This document shows positions 7,583-16,427 of a stretch of 20,175 nucleotides of DNA, piece by piece; the stretch's first letter is position 1; every line of letters begins with the position of its first letter. The position numbers and the translations under genes are program-made. Origin of the DNA: an uncultured Bacteroidota bacterium (GTDB lineage Bacteria > Bacteroidota > Rhodothermia > Rhodothermales > UBA10348); contig CALBJU010000191.1 in the NCBI GenBank assembly GCA_937893205.1, forward strand, positions 1 through 20,175. The letters run 5' to 3'. Below the pieces are notes generated by a model that searched no databases, had not been told where the DNA came from, and was given only the letters and a program-made list of their open reading frames with translations.

Positions 7583-8500
7583 TTAGAAGGGGTGTCCGAG
7601 AAGTGGAGACAGGTGCTCGACATTCCATTCTTCGATGTAGAGTCCGATGCTTCCAAAAAATCCGAATCCGTTTTCGACATTCGACAGGGTGCCGGGCTGC
7701 GCGAGTATTTCTGGATCGAAAACCCCTTCCGGCGGATCCCAGTTTTCGTCCAGGACTCGAATCATCAATCCCATGGCACTGACGCCGAACGCATCTCCTG
7801 CGGAAATCATGCCTTGATCTACGGACCACGCTACATTTTCAATAACGCTGGCCTGATCGTCAGAGATATTGATGCGCAACTGCCATCCTCCATCATCGGT
7901 CCGCTCGCCTATTCGGCCGTAAGGCACAAAAATTCTGCGATTTATCGGACCAGAGGCCCACAAATAGATGGCCTGAATATCCCATGGCGACGCTAAACCA
8001 GGAATTTTAATGTCTCGGTACACGAGTGTAGAGTCGTTTTCGAAAACCACAGGACCCCTTTCGAAAAGAGCTGATGTGTGAAAAACGGGAACGGATGTCT
8101 CGGCCGTCGTCATCTTCCCATCCGATCGAATGATTTCCAGGAGGTAGGTTCGATTCGCGGATACGGAGAATCTGGCCTTGAAAAGGTGTCCGTACGAACC
8201 ATCGTCAAGAAGTGAAAGACTGTGAGTCCACTCTGTGCGAGTCCCTGAGAAGAGGTCTGTCGTATAAACCTTGGCATCAATCGTGCCCTGAAACTCGGTT
8301 TCTGCCAGTATATCCTCGGCGAAACGTGTCACCGGAACCACCCGAAGTTCATGCTCTGTTTCGAGTATGTCGAGGAAGCCGTAAACGGTGAAATACTTGT
8401 CGTCATTTGCGAACGGATCAATTCCCGTGTCATCGCAGCCGACAAGCGGCAGCAGTAAAACTGCAAAGAGCGGTACTATTCTTCGAAGTGGGCGGAGCAT
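7583..8500 (-). CDS. DUF4249-like outer-membrane lipoprotein
   Basis: A 305-residue predicted lipoprotein. The N-terminus is basic (MLRPLRR), followed by a hydrophobic stretch and the lipobox 'LVGC' with Cys22; mature residues +2 and +3 are Asp-Asp, compatible with the acidic surface-export signals described for Bacteroidota lipoproteins. The body is rich in beta-strand patterns. The C-terminal 'LSNVENGFGFFGS' resembles the 'SNIENGLGIFG' ending typical of DUF4249 proteins, which are often encoded beside TonB-dependent receptors. No such receptor is present here, and the function of the family is unknown. It is divergent from the subtilisin-like protease across 185 bp, and on the same strand as terC but 213 bp away with a hairpin between, so a shared operon is doubtful. 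The family call rests on the C-terminal motif, the lipobox and the length. Confidence 0.78.
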   Translation of the reverse strand: MLRPLRRIVPLFAVLLLPLVGCDDTGIDPFANDDKYFTVYGFLDILETEHELRVVPVTRFAEDILAETEFQGTIDAKVYTTDLFSGTRTEWTHSLSLLDDGSYGHLFKARFSVSANRTYLLEIIRSDGKMTTAETSVPVFHTSALFERGPVVFENDSTLVYRDIKIPGLASPWDIQAIYLWASGPINRRIFVPYGRIGERTDDGGWQLRINISDDQASVIENVAWSVDQGMISAGDAFGVSAMGLMIRVLDENWDPPEGVFDPEILAQPGTLSNVENGFGFFGSIGLYIEEWNVEHLSPLLGHPF

Positions 8501-8685
8501 TAATTACTGGAATCCAGTTGGTGGGGCTGGTAAATCTGAACAAAAAGGTCGGTCTCAGACGTCAAAGATCCTCGTCCTCTCTCGCCTGTCGTCCTTCTTT
8601 ATCACTGGACCGTCGATCTAAGGTGCTGAATTGATATTATTACACCTGAATTTGGGCTTGCCCCGGTCCACTGGAGCGAGTTTCT
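8501..8685. promoter_or_regulatory. Divergent intergenic region between lipoprotein and protease genes
   Basis: 185 bp separating two divergent starts, so both promoters should lie here. On the plus strand, TGAATTTG at 8647-8654 resembles the Bacteroidota -7 element TAnnTTTG with one mismatch in the first two bases, but no -33 element sits at the right distance. GGAG at 8673-8676 is a plausible ribosome binding site 9 bases before the TTG at 8686. No convincing palindrome was seen. Confidence 0.35.
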
Positions 8686-11600
8686 TTGGCTGACACCCTA
8701 TCTCGGACTATGCAAGATCGACCTTTTGTTCTTGATTCCGCCTTAATCCTATGCCTGTTGCTGGTTGGGATGAGCACAGTTGCGGCTCCTGCACGCGCCG
8801 GGCAGCGAGTAGACCGCGTCGCCCTGAAGAATATTGAGCTGCGCGAGCGCGCCGCCTTCCGCACAGCTGCGACACGGGTCGATTCCGTGCTTCGCGCGGA
8901 TGGCGGCGCGCGCATCGTCACTGATTCGAGCGGAATGTACCGGGAGTGGATTGGAGTGCGTCGTGGCCGCCCCATTCTGTATCAGACCCATAACCGGGAG
9001 GCTGCCGCTTCAGCAAGAATCACGACCCTTCACACCGAGGGAAACTCCGGCTTCAATCTTAACGGAAGTGGCAGGCGCATCGGCCTCTGGGACGCCGGGA
9101 GCCCACGCCTGGATCACCTGGAGTTTGGTGGACGCATCATTCAGCATGATCCGTTTGCTCTCGTCCACGTGCACTCTACCCATGTCGCGGGCACATTGGC
9201 AGCATCCGGAGCCTGGATAGAAGCCAGAGGTATGGCCCCCGAGGCTAACGTGGATGGGCACGATTGGAGCGATGATATCGCTGAAATGGCCGCTGCGGCC
9301 GCTGATGGCCTTCTGGTTTCGAGCCACTCCTACGGACAGCCTCTTGGCTGGACACCAAATATTCAGGGAGACGGATACTGGGGCTGGATGGGCGACCCTT
9401 CCTACTCCTTGACGGAAGACCTTCGCTTTGGATTCTACACCGAGGACGCGCTGACCTGGGACGAGGTCGCCGCCAGCGCTCCTGAATACCTGATCGTAAA
9501 ATCGGCTGGAAACGAGCGAGCCCTGGAGGGCCCGCTTGACGGTGAGCCGCACTACATTTTTGACGGCGGCTGGCGGCTGTCCACCGATGTTCGTGACCGC
9601 GACGGCGGTGAATCCGGATACGACACCATCGGCGACGCGGGCGTCGCGAAGAACGTACTCACGGTTGGCGCGGTGGACGACGCTCCGTGGGGAGTTCAGA
9701 CGCCGGACGATGTGGTGATGACTCCATTCTCGAGTTGGGGACCCGTCGATGATGGGCGGATCAAACCCGACATTGTTGCAAACGGCACGGATCTGCTCTC
9801 CACCAAATCGGGGACCTCAAACGCATACGGTACCTCGAGCGGCACGTCGATGGCAACGCCCGTCGTGGCCGGAGCGGTCTCGCTTCTGCAGGAGCTCTAT
9901 GCCCGCGAATACGGAGCATCAACCCTGTCTTCTACCATCCGAGCGCTGATCATCCATTCTGCCGACGAGGCAGGCCTCGATCCGGGGCCGGATTATAGAT
10001 TCGGATGGGGTCATCTGAACGCAGAGCGTGCCGCGCGACATATCGCTCAGACCGCGCTGTCTGACCGTTCTGCAGCGCCCATGCGTCCCTTCCAGATATA
10101 CATGATTGAATCGTCCGTCGCCGCAGGAGCCACCTATTCGGTAGAGGTACCAGTCACCAACTCTGGCCCGCTGAGGGTCACGCTGGGATGGACAGATCCC
10201 GCAGGTCAACTGCTGGAGTGGGCGCTGAACGATCGCACTCCCAGCCTGGTCCATGATCTCGACCTCGAAATCGTTGGCCCTGACGGACTTCACCTTCCGT
10301 GGATTCTGAATCCGGACAATCCGGCCGATGCCGCAGCGCGTGGCACGAACACACGCGACAATATCGAGCAGGTTGTATTCCAGGCAGAGCCCGGTTTGTA
10401 CACCGTTCTCGTTCATGCTCCTCAGGCGCTGACCACGCCAGAACAGTCGTTCTCATTGATCATCGGAGAACCCGAAACAGGCGCAAACCCCTCGAACACG
10501 TATGCTATCGCCGGAACGGTTCGACTCGGCGGCTTGGGAATCAAGAATCTGAACATTCGCATCAGTGGCCCGGTCAACCGAGGCTCCAGGACCTCGGACG
10601 ACGGAGTGTTCTTTTCCGACGGCCTGCCCCCCGGTGTGTACGAAGTGACCCCAGACCCCTCTTGGTTCGAATTCGATCCCTCCTCCATCATGGTTGAGCT
10701 GCCGGGCCCCAATCCGCGCCTCGATCTTCAGGCCATATCCCCACTTGAACACGTCCGAACCCGGATATTTGAATCTGAGTTTCTCCTGCAATCCGGCGAA
10801 CAGAGCGTAGCTGTAGATGTCACCGAAGCAGAGGCAGGGGGCGTCTACGGTGTCGAATTGTTCTTTTCGACCTCGATTGGGCCCGATCTTCAGGGTGCCA
10901 GCGTCATTCTTGACACGCGTTTTGATCCCTTTGTCGCCCCTTTTTCGGGCGAAAGCGGCAATTTATTCGAGACAGCGTCCCTGGATTCAAAGTTACTTGA
11001 AACGGGGCCGTTCGAAATGAAGAAGCGCGTCCCTGTGCTCTGGTTCGCGGGCGATGCGCCCGAGGGCTATCAGGCAACAATCCCATATGAAGTCCGATCT
11101 GCTCAGCAGGATCAACTTCTGTACGTGGATACTCTGAGCGTGCTCATCAGCGGGCCCGACCGCACAGCACCCCTGTCATTTCCATCCATCCGGAATTCGG
11201 GACTCTCCTATGCCGCTCCGGGCGAGTCGATGGAGATCCGGGCCGGCTTCATAGACGGAAGTAACATCACCGAGGCCCGCGCCCTTCTCGTCGACAGATT
11301 TGACCCATCTACCGTACTGCAAGAGCTTGACCTGAGAGACTCGGGTGATCTCGCACGCGACCTTGATTTCGTAAAAGGTGATGGGATTTTTACTGGACGT
11401 TTTCGTCCCGTTTCGCAAGCAGAGTACAGACTTGTTGTCAGGGCTGGCGATGAATACGGAAATGTCCAAACCCGACCGTTAAATGCTTACTTCTCCTCCA
11501 CACCGTTCGACGGGGGTGGAGACCTCCTCTTTTTGGCTGAGTCCGAGAGCTGGTCTCGTACAGAGGCTCACCTCGAAACGCTGCGAGACCTGGACCTATC

Positions 11601-13515
11601 GACATCCTGGTGGGAAAACCTGACCCGCGGACGCATTTCGGTGGATACTGCGAACTCATTTGATGTCATGATTGCGAGCAGACACGGCCATCCGCTTCAG
11701 TCTGAGGGAGACATTCAACTGTTGAGTGAATTCCTGAATGCCGGTGGGCAATTGATCTTGCTGGGCCACATTCCGGTGAGCGGAAATGCTGCGCACGCCT
11801 GGTTGCGGGACAGAACCGGTCTAACACAGCTTGCCTCTCAGGCGCAGACTGGCATCGTGACTGGAGTAGGCTCGATGTATGGATTCGTTGGCTCCCTCGA
11901 AGAGGGCGCCTTTCCGTCGTCCCTCGACCTACCCGACGACGCCCTACCCCTCATCGTCAGTGGGACCCGAATACTGGCCGCAAAAACCGGGGATGTCATT
12001 GTTTCGACCCTGTCGGTGGCATCTCTATCGGAACCCTCAGCCCGGGAAGGACTTCTGGCCGGACTGTTTCACGCGATGACAGGGGAGTCGTCCTACATAT
12101 CTCTTCCCGCGAACGTCGCTGTTCAGTCAGCGAATCATATTGACGCCACGGGTGATTTCGTTGACCTCTCGTGGGATGATCAGTCATTCTCCTATTTCGA
12201 GATTCAACTGGCGTTTGATGATGCGTTCTCCATTTCCCTGACTACTGCCTTTTCGGATGGCGGAAGTTTTGTGTTCGGGCCGCTCGATCGGGCTCAGACC
12301 TACTACTGGCGAATCCGCGGGGTGAATCCTGCGGGTAATGGGTCGTGGTCCATCGCGCGGACCATTCAAAGCCGACCGTTGAACAGAACTCCTATCGCGT
12401 TGTCGGGACCGATTCAAGTTGATACCGGGATCGGTCGGGACGCGACGATCATTGATCTGCAGCAACTTTTTTCCGATCCCGACAACGATTCCCTGGTGTA
12501 TGAAATAGCGCTCACTCCCAGTGGCGTAGTCGACTATTCGCTACACGAAGAAAATCTGGAAATCACACCCGTGGCCCCGGGATCGGCGTCGATGACCATT
12601 GCGGCAACGGATCCCTTTACACTCAGCGCTCAGGTCGTTGTGGCGTTGAACGTTTCTGCGAACACGGCTCCCACCGCACCCGGCTGGCCAGACAATCCAT
12701 TCTACATTCTTCCCAATCAGATGAGGCAATGGGATCTGGGAGATCTGTTCCATGATGCCGACGGAGACTCCCTTCGTTACTGGACGTTCAGTCCGGACTC
12801 CTCTATCGCGATTGTTTCTATCTCCGCGTCGAGTATGACCATCTCGAGTAAATCTGTGGGAAAAGCATTCATCGCCGTTTCCACCAATGATGGGAGGGGT
12901 AGCTTTGTAGACGAATCACTGGTCGTTCTCGTTCGAACCAATGAGACCCCAATCGCTGCAACCGACTTTCCCAGGACTGACTTGCTCGTTGGCGAACAGG
13001 CTCGATTGTCGCTGGCTCCACGATTTGAAGATCCAGATGGAGATCCCCTAACGTATCGGATCCTCTCTTTCTCGGACGGAGTTGTTGATGTATCGATCGA
13101 GGGCGACTCTCTGTTTGCTTCTTTCCTGGCGCTGGGTGAGGCTGCTATCTTGATCGAAGCTGCCGACCTCTTCGAGCAGACTGCCACGGCCAGCCTACAA
13201 CTCTTCGTCCAGTCCAATGCCGTCCTTCGAACCCTCGATACCGAATTGCCCCTGCGATTCACCGTCGATCCCAACTATCCTCAGCCTTTCTCGAGCAGAA
13301 CAACGATCGGGTTTTCCCTACCCTCTGACGTGAGGGTAACTCTGGATATTTTCGATTCCATCGGACGTCTGCAGGCTACAATAATGGATCGAGATGTGGT
13401 CGCGGGGCACCATCGGATCGATTGGATTCCGAGCGCTCTTCCCGCGGGTACGTACTATTATCGCCTCCGTGCCGGGGCGAAAATCCACCACGGAATGCTT
13501 GTCTACGTTCGGTGA
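8686..13515 (+). CDS. Secreted multidomain subtilisin-like (S8) protease with T9SS sorting domain
   Basis: A 1609-residue exported protease. A signal peptide covers about residues 1-38 (hydrophobic 'ALILCLLLVG', likely cleavage after A-R-A). The S8 domain (about 115-455) has Asp136 in 'GLWDAG', His166 in 'HSTHVAGT', the oxyanion Asn in 'KSAGNE' and Ser388 in 'GTSMATP': a complete triad. Next come a beta-sandwich (about 466-600, 'HDLDLEIVGPDG'), a carboxypeptidase-regulatory-like repeat (604-685), beta-rich domains (to about 940), a Rossmann-like amidotransferase-type domain (about 942-1135, 'NAGGQLILLGHIP'), a fibronectin type III domain (1139-1230) and three Ig/cadherin-like repeats with D-P-D-x-D motifs near residues 1264, 1357 and 1449. 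The last 87 residues (from Leu1523, 'NYPQPFSSRTTIGFSLP' to 'GTYYYRLRAG') are a type A T9SS signal, implying export through the outer membrane and surface attachment or release. The TTG start has GGAG 9 bases upstream; ATG 8710 is the alternative. Confidence 0.92.
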   Translation: MADTLSRTMQDRPFVLDSALILCLLLVGMSTVAAPARAGQRVDRVALKNIELRERAAFRTAATRVDSVLRADGGARIVTDSSGMYREWIGVRRGRPILYQTHNREAAASARITTLHTEGNSGFNLNGSGRRIGLWDAGSPRLDHLEFGGRIIQHDPFALVHVHSTHVAGTLAASGAWIEARGMAPEANVDGHDWSDDIAEMAAAAADGLLVSSHSYGQPLGWTPNIQGDGYWGWMGDPSYSLTEDLRFGFYTEDALTWDEVAASAPEYLIVKSAGNERALEGPLDGEPHYIFDGGWRLSTDVRDRDGGESGYDTIGDAGVAKNVLTVGAVDDAPWGVQTPDDVVMTPFSSWGPVDDGRIKPDIVANGTDLLSTKSGTSNAYGTSSGTSMATPVVAGAVSLLQELYAREYGASTLSSTIRALIIHSADEAGLDPGPDYRFGWGHLNAERAARHIAQTALSDRSAAPMRPFQIYMIESSVAAGATYSVEVPVTNSGPLRVTLGWTDPAGQLLEWALNDRTPSLVHDLDLEIVGPDGLHLPWILNPDNPADAAARGTNTRDNIEQVVFQAEPGLYTVLVHAPQALTTPEQSFSLIIGEPETGANPSNTYAIAGTVRLGGLGIKNLNIRISGPVNRGSRTSDDGVFFSDGLPPGVYEVTPDPSWFEFDPSSIMVELPGPNPRLDLQAISPLEHVRTRIFESEFLLQSGEQSVAVDVTEAEAGGVYGVELFFSTSIGPDLQGASVILDTRFDPFVAPFSGESGNLFETASLDSKLLETGPFEMKKRVPVLWFAGDAPEGYQATIPYEVRSAQQDQLLYVDTLSVLISGPDRTAPLSFPSIRNSGLSYAAPGESMEIRAGFIDGSNITEARALLVDRFDPSTVLQELDLRDSGDLARDLDFVKGDGIFTGRFRPVSQAEYRLVVRAGDEYGNVQTRPLNAYFSSTPFDGGGDLLFLAESESWSRTEAHLETLRDLDLSTSWWENLTRGRISVDTANSFDVMIASRHGHPLQSEGDIQLLSEFLNAGGQLILLGHIPVSGNAAHAWLRDRTGLTQLASQAQTGIVTGVGSMYGFVGSLEEGAFPSSLDLPDDALPLIVSGTRILAAKTGDVIVSTLSVASLSEPSAREGLLAGLFHAMTGESSYISLPANVAVQSANHIDATGDFVDLSWDDQSFSYFEIQLAFDDAFSISLTTAFSDGGSFVFGPLDRAQTYYWRIRGVNPAGNGSWSIARTIQSRPLNRTPIALSGPIQVDTGIGRDATIIDLQQLFSDPDNDSLVYEIALTPSGVVDYSLHEENLEITPVAPGSASMTIAATDPFTLSAQVVVALNVSANTAPTAPGWPDNPFYILPNQMRQWDLGDLFHDADGDSLRYWTFSPDSSIAIVSISASSMTISSKSVGKAFIAVSTNDGRGSFVDESLVVLVRTNETPIAATDFPRTDLLVGEQARLSLAPRFEDPDGDPLTYRILSFSDGVVDVSIEGDSLFASFLALGEAAILIEAADLFEQTATASLQLFVQSNAVLRTLDTELPLRFTVDPNYPQPFSSRTTIGFSLPSDVRVTLDIFDSIGRLQATIMDRDVVAGHHRIDWIPSALPAGTYYYRLRAGAKIHHGMLVYVR

Positions 13516-13532
13516 AGGACGATATGAAGACG

Positions 13533-13555
13533 AATGTAACTAAAATTGTTACATT
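13533..13555. promoter_or_regulatory. Perfect inverted repeat upstream of the YfcC-M55 pair (candidate operator)
   Basis: AATGTAAC, seven bases (TAAAATT), then GTTACATT: both 8-base arms are perfectly complementary. The arms are AT-rich and no T-run follows, so it looks more like a protein-binding site than a terminator. It begins 17 bp after the protease stop and ends 72 bp before the transporter start. A weak Bacteroidota-like promoter (TTG at 13565-13567, TATGTTCTG at 13586-13594, 18 bp apart) lies just downstream. The binding protein cannot be named. Confidence 0.5.
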
Positions 13556-13627
13556 TAATGTCTGTTGTGGTAGCTTCTGCTTGCCTATGTTCTGACGAAT
13601 ACTCTCCGGCAATTACCCCCTATCGTA

Positions 13628-15073
13628 GTGTCCAAAGGATTCCTCTCCCGCATCCGCATTCCGCACGTTTTTACGTTGCTTACCGGCGTCATCCTGTTCT
13701 CTTCGCTCTTGACCTGGGTTATTCCTTCCGGATCGTACGAACGGCAAACGATGCAGGTAGGGCAGCTTGAACGGAGCGTCATTATTCCGAACAGTTATGA
13801 GCAGGTGCCAAAGCACTATTCGCTTCAGGGCATTCTGTCACCGGACGCACCGGAAGGACGTGCCAGTCCGGTAGGCCTCCAGGGTTTCTTGAGCGCCATA
13901 CCCCGGGGAATGGAAGCTGCAGCCGATATCATCTTTTTCATCTTTGTGGTCGGGGGCGTTTTTGGAATCCTCTCTCGGACCGGAGCTATCGTAAGCGGTA
14001 TACATCATCTGCTGAATCGCTTTCGAAACTCGGGACCGATGCTGACGATTATCCTCATGTCAGCTATTGCTGTGGGAGGCTCGACCTTGGGCATGGGAGA
14101 GGAGTTCATTCCACTCGTCCCCATTTTCCTCATCGTATCGAAAGAGATGGGCTATGATCGGGTGTTCGGTCTCGCGCTGGTGTTTGTTGCTGCAGAAACC
14201 GGCTTCGCCGCTGCAACGACCAATCCGTTCACCGTTAACGTCGCGCAGAGCATCGCAGAACTACCGCTGAATTCGCTGATGGGATTTCGATTGATATTTC
14301 TGGTTTGCAGCCTCGCTGTCGTTCTCACATACGTTCTTCGATACGGCGCCCGTGTCCGACTGGATAGAGCCAACTCCGTCATGCCCGACGACGCGTTCGA
14401 ACTCGCAGAATCATCCGTAGAAATAGAAGCTTTCAATTCTCGTCACCGTCTCATCCTGATCTCGTGCGTCGCCATCTTTGCTTTCATCCTCTACGCTGTC
14501 CAGGCGCACGGGTGGTGGATGGCTGAAATGGGAGGCGGATTTCTGTTGATGGGCTTTGTGGCCGTGTGGATATCCGGCATATCGATTGCAGATGCCGCTC
14601 GCGCAATGGCTAGGGGGATGGAGGATATGGTAGTGGCCGCGCTTGTAGTGGGATTCGCACGCGGCGTCCAGGTTGTGCTGAGCGACGCCATGGTGTTGGA
14701 CTCGATCGTGTTTTATGCCGCTCTGTTTCTGGAGAACTTTTCGACGTATGTAGCCGCAGCCGGCATGTTCTTTTTTCAGACCATTCTGAACTTTTTCATC
14801 CCGTCCGGCTCAGGTCAGGCTGCCGTTACCATGCCCATCATGGCCCCTCTAGCCGATGTTCTGGGCCTGTCCAGACAAGTCGCCGTCTTCGCCTTCACCT
14901 GCGGTGACGGCTTCAGCAACACCATCATTCCTACATCGGGTATTCTGATGGCGATGCTCGGCCTTAGCGGAATCCCGTACGAGAAGTGGCTAAAGTTTAT
15001 GATACCTCTGTTTCTCCGTCTCGCCCTGCTGGCTGTCGTATTCCTGACTATTGCGGTCGCGCTAGATCTGTAA
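13628..15073 (+). CDS. YfcC-family (DcuC-related) membrane transporter
   Basis: A 481-residue transporter with about a dozen hydrophobic segments and the layout of the YfcC family, part of the ion transporter superfamily that also holds DcuC. Signatures seen are the start 'RIPHVFTLLTGVILFSSLLTW', 'VIPSGSY', 'AIAVGGSTLGMGEEFIP', 'ETGFAAATTNPFTV', and the paired re-entrant-loop motifs 'FIPSGSGQAAVTMPIMAP' and 'FTCGDGFSNTIIPTSG'. Family members carry small carboxylates, amino acids or peptides by secondary transport, and in many genomes sit beside peptidases. Here an exported D-aminopeptidase follows 41 bp downstream, supporting uptake of amino acids or short peptides. The GTG start is chosen because the family N-terminus follows at once; no Shine-Dalgarno sequence is obvious. 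Substrate is inferred from context only. Confidence 0.88.
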   Translation: MSKGFLSRIRIPHVFTLLTGVILFSSLLTWVIPSGSYERQTMQVGQLERSVIIPNSYEQVPKHYSLQGILSPDAPEGRASPVGLQGFLSAIPRGMEAAADIIFFIFVVGGVFGILSRTGAIVSGIHHLLNRFRNSGPMLTIILMSAIAVGGSTLGMGEEFIPLVPIFLIVSKEMGYDRVFGLALVFVAAETGFAAATTNPFTVNVAQSIAELPLNSLMGFRLIFLVCSLAVVLTYVLRYGARVRLDRANSVMPDDAFELAESSVEIEAFNSRHRLILISCVAIFAFILYAVQAHGWWMAEMGGGFLLMGFVAVWISGISIADAARAMARGMEDMVVAALVVGFARGVQVVLSDAMVLDSIVFYAALFLENFSTYVAAAGMFFFQTILNFFIPSGSGQAAVTMPIMAPLADVLGLSRQVAVFAFTCGDGFSNTIIPTSGILMAMLGLSGIPYEKWLKFMIPLFLRLALLAVVFLTIAVALDL

Positions 15074-15114
15074 TTGCTCCTGGTCTACACGATCCTCACT
15101 TACACCCCCATCCC

Positions 15115-16005
15115 ATGCGCACGCTTTTATTTCTGCTTTCCTTCGCCACACTTGCTACCTCGTCTGTTGCCCAGGACGGACTGAAAATCTATATCTCCGC
15201 CGACATGGAGGGCCTCACGGGCGTCGTCACGGGTGAACAACTGGGTCCTAGCGGATTTGAATACGATCGGTTTCGACAGATCATGACCGATGAAGTCAAC
15301 GCGACCATCGAAGCCGCTCGCGAAGCAGGAGCTACGGAATTTCTGGTGAGTGACTCGCACGGAAACGGTCAGAATCTCCTGATTGAGCAACTTCCTGAAG
15401 ATGTGATGATCGTTCGCTCATGGCCTCGCGAACTTGGAATGATGCACGGAATCGACGAGTCGTTTGACGGGGTCATATTCATCGGGTATCACGCCAGCAC
15501 ATCGAACAGTGCCGGCGTACGCGCGCACACTAAATCAAGCGCCAACGTGACGGACCTTCAGCTCAATGGTGTTCATGTGTCCGAAGGAGCTTGGAATGCA
15601 GCCATCGCGGGCCATTTTGGGGTCCCGGTCATTATGGTCTCGGGTGGAGATGCGGCTGTCGAGGAGGTCATGCGAGTCGTGGGCGACATGGAGGGTGCCG
15701 TCGTGAAGTTCAATCACGGATTTCATTCGGCGACCACGTTGACCCCCGCTGCTGGACTGAAGGTTATTCGCAAAAAGACACGGGCCGCCATCGATCGCAT
15801 CGATGATTTTGAGCCCTTCGTGCTGGACGGCCCTCCCGTTGTTCGCCTGAGTTTAAAACACTATCAGCCGGTTGAACTCCTGGCCTACCTTAGAGACGTC
15901 GAGCGAGTGGACTCCCACTCCATTCGCTATGAGGCCGGGGACATGATTGATGCCTCGATGTTCATCCAGTTCGTGTTGTCCTACAGCGTGTCAATAACAC
16001 CTTGA
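15115..16005 (+). CDS. Exported M55-family D-aminopeptidase (DppA-like)
   Basis: Zinc peptidase predicted to remove N-terminal D-amino acids from short peptides. With the ATG at 15115 the product is 296 residues and opens with a signal peptide (MRTLLFLLSFATLATSSVAQ, likely cut after V-A), placing it in the periplasm. Ligand positions line up with Bacillus subtilis DppA (Asp8, Glu10, His60, His104, Glu133, nucleophile His115): here Asp30 and Glu32 in 'SADMEGLTGV', His82 in 'SDSHGNG', His126 in 'IGYHAS', His138 in 'RAHTKSS' and Glu157 in 'SEGAWNAAIAGH'. The frame stays open upstream to 14986, but that extension overlaps the transporter gene, reads as non-protein-like sequence and would bury the signal peptide. 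It lies 41 bp after the transporter and is probably co-transcribed. DppA itself is cytoplasmic, so export is notable. The gene ends 8 bp from a convergent gene. Confidence 0.92.
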   Translation: MRTLLFLLSFATLATSSVAQDGLKIYISADMEGLTGVVTGEQLGPSGFEYDRFRQIMTDEVNATIEAAREAGATEFLVSDSHGNGQNLLIEQLPEDVMIVRSWPRELGMMHGIDESFDGVIFIGYHASTSNSAGVRAHTKSSANVTDLQLNGVHVSEGAWNAAIAGHFGVPVIMVSGGDAAVEEVMRVVGDMEGAVVKFNHGFHSATTLTPAAGLKVIRKKTRAAIDRIDDFEPFVLDGPPVVRLSLKHYQPVELLAYLRDVERVDSHSIRYEAGDMIDASMFIQFVLSYSVSITP

Positions 16006-16013
16006 CCGGACGG

Positions 16014-16427
16014 TTAAGCTCGGTGCGGGTCTATGTACTTTTTGAACTTCAAGTACGCCGCGATCGTGACGAACTCGTTGATGATGAACAGCAGCCCGAT
16101 GCCAATAATGGTCGTTGCTAGAAATTCTTTTGAGACCATCAAGTATTCGAGGGCTCCAAACACCGGACCCCACAGGATGTAGGGAAACAGGATCAGATAA
16201 AACGCGAACCAGAGCACTCTGCGCCTGTTCGCGATAGCCCGAAACGCTTTGATCAGCGGTGGAAGACAGACCAGCCAGATGATGATGATTACAGCCCAGT
16301 AGACGAGCGCAGTGTCGCCGAACAACGCTGCAGAAGCATAAAACTCGTCATTCATCTTGAAAAACGGTGATACCATCCGCTGCAAGGGCAGTTGGGCGAA
16401 TATGACCGCAAATCCGAGGTGATGCAA
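16014..16427 (-). CDS. Small membrane protein of unknown function
   Basis: I do not recognise this family. The frame encodes up to 137 residues with three clear membrane segments: 'YWAVIIIIWLVCLPPLI', 'WFAFYLILFPYILWGPVFG' and 'TTIIGIGLLFIINEFVTIAAYL', followed by a basic tail 'KFKKYIDPH'. A basic loop (AFRAIANRRR) lies between the first two. This pattern, and the absence of a better gene on the other strand, support a real gene. The start is uncertain: candidates are 16427, 16376 (MVSPFFK) and 16355 (MNDEFYAS). The region 16406-16427 also encodes residues homologous to the permease on the opposite strand, so the first 17 residues of the longest version are probably not native. The most likely product is 113-120 residues. 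It converges with the D-aminopeptidase gene (8-bp gap). Confidence 0.6.
   Translation of the reverse strand: MHHLGFAVIFAQLPLQRMVSPFFKMNDEFYASAALFGDTALVYWAVIIIIWLVCLPPLIKAFRAIANRRRVLWFAFYLILFPYILWGPVFGALEYLMVSKEFLATTIIGIGLLFIINEFVTIAAYLKFKKYIDPHRA

Noticed and set aside
7457..7996. 179-residue plus-strand open frame opposite the lipoprotein gene
   Set aside because: It overlaps a gene with lipobox, typical length and family C-terminal motif; its own sequence shows no recognisable domain.
9010..9552. 180-residue minus-strand frame opposite the protease catalytic domain
   Set aside because: It overlaps the S8 active-site coding region and shows no domain of its own.
14986..15114. 43-residue N-terminal extension of the D-aminopeptidase frame
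   Set aside because: It overlaps the transporter gene, lacks protein-like composition, and would place the clear signal peptide (starting 15115) internally.
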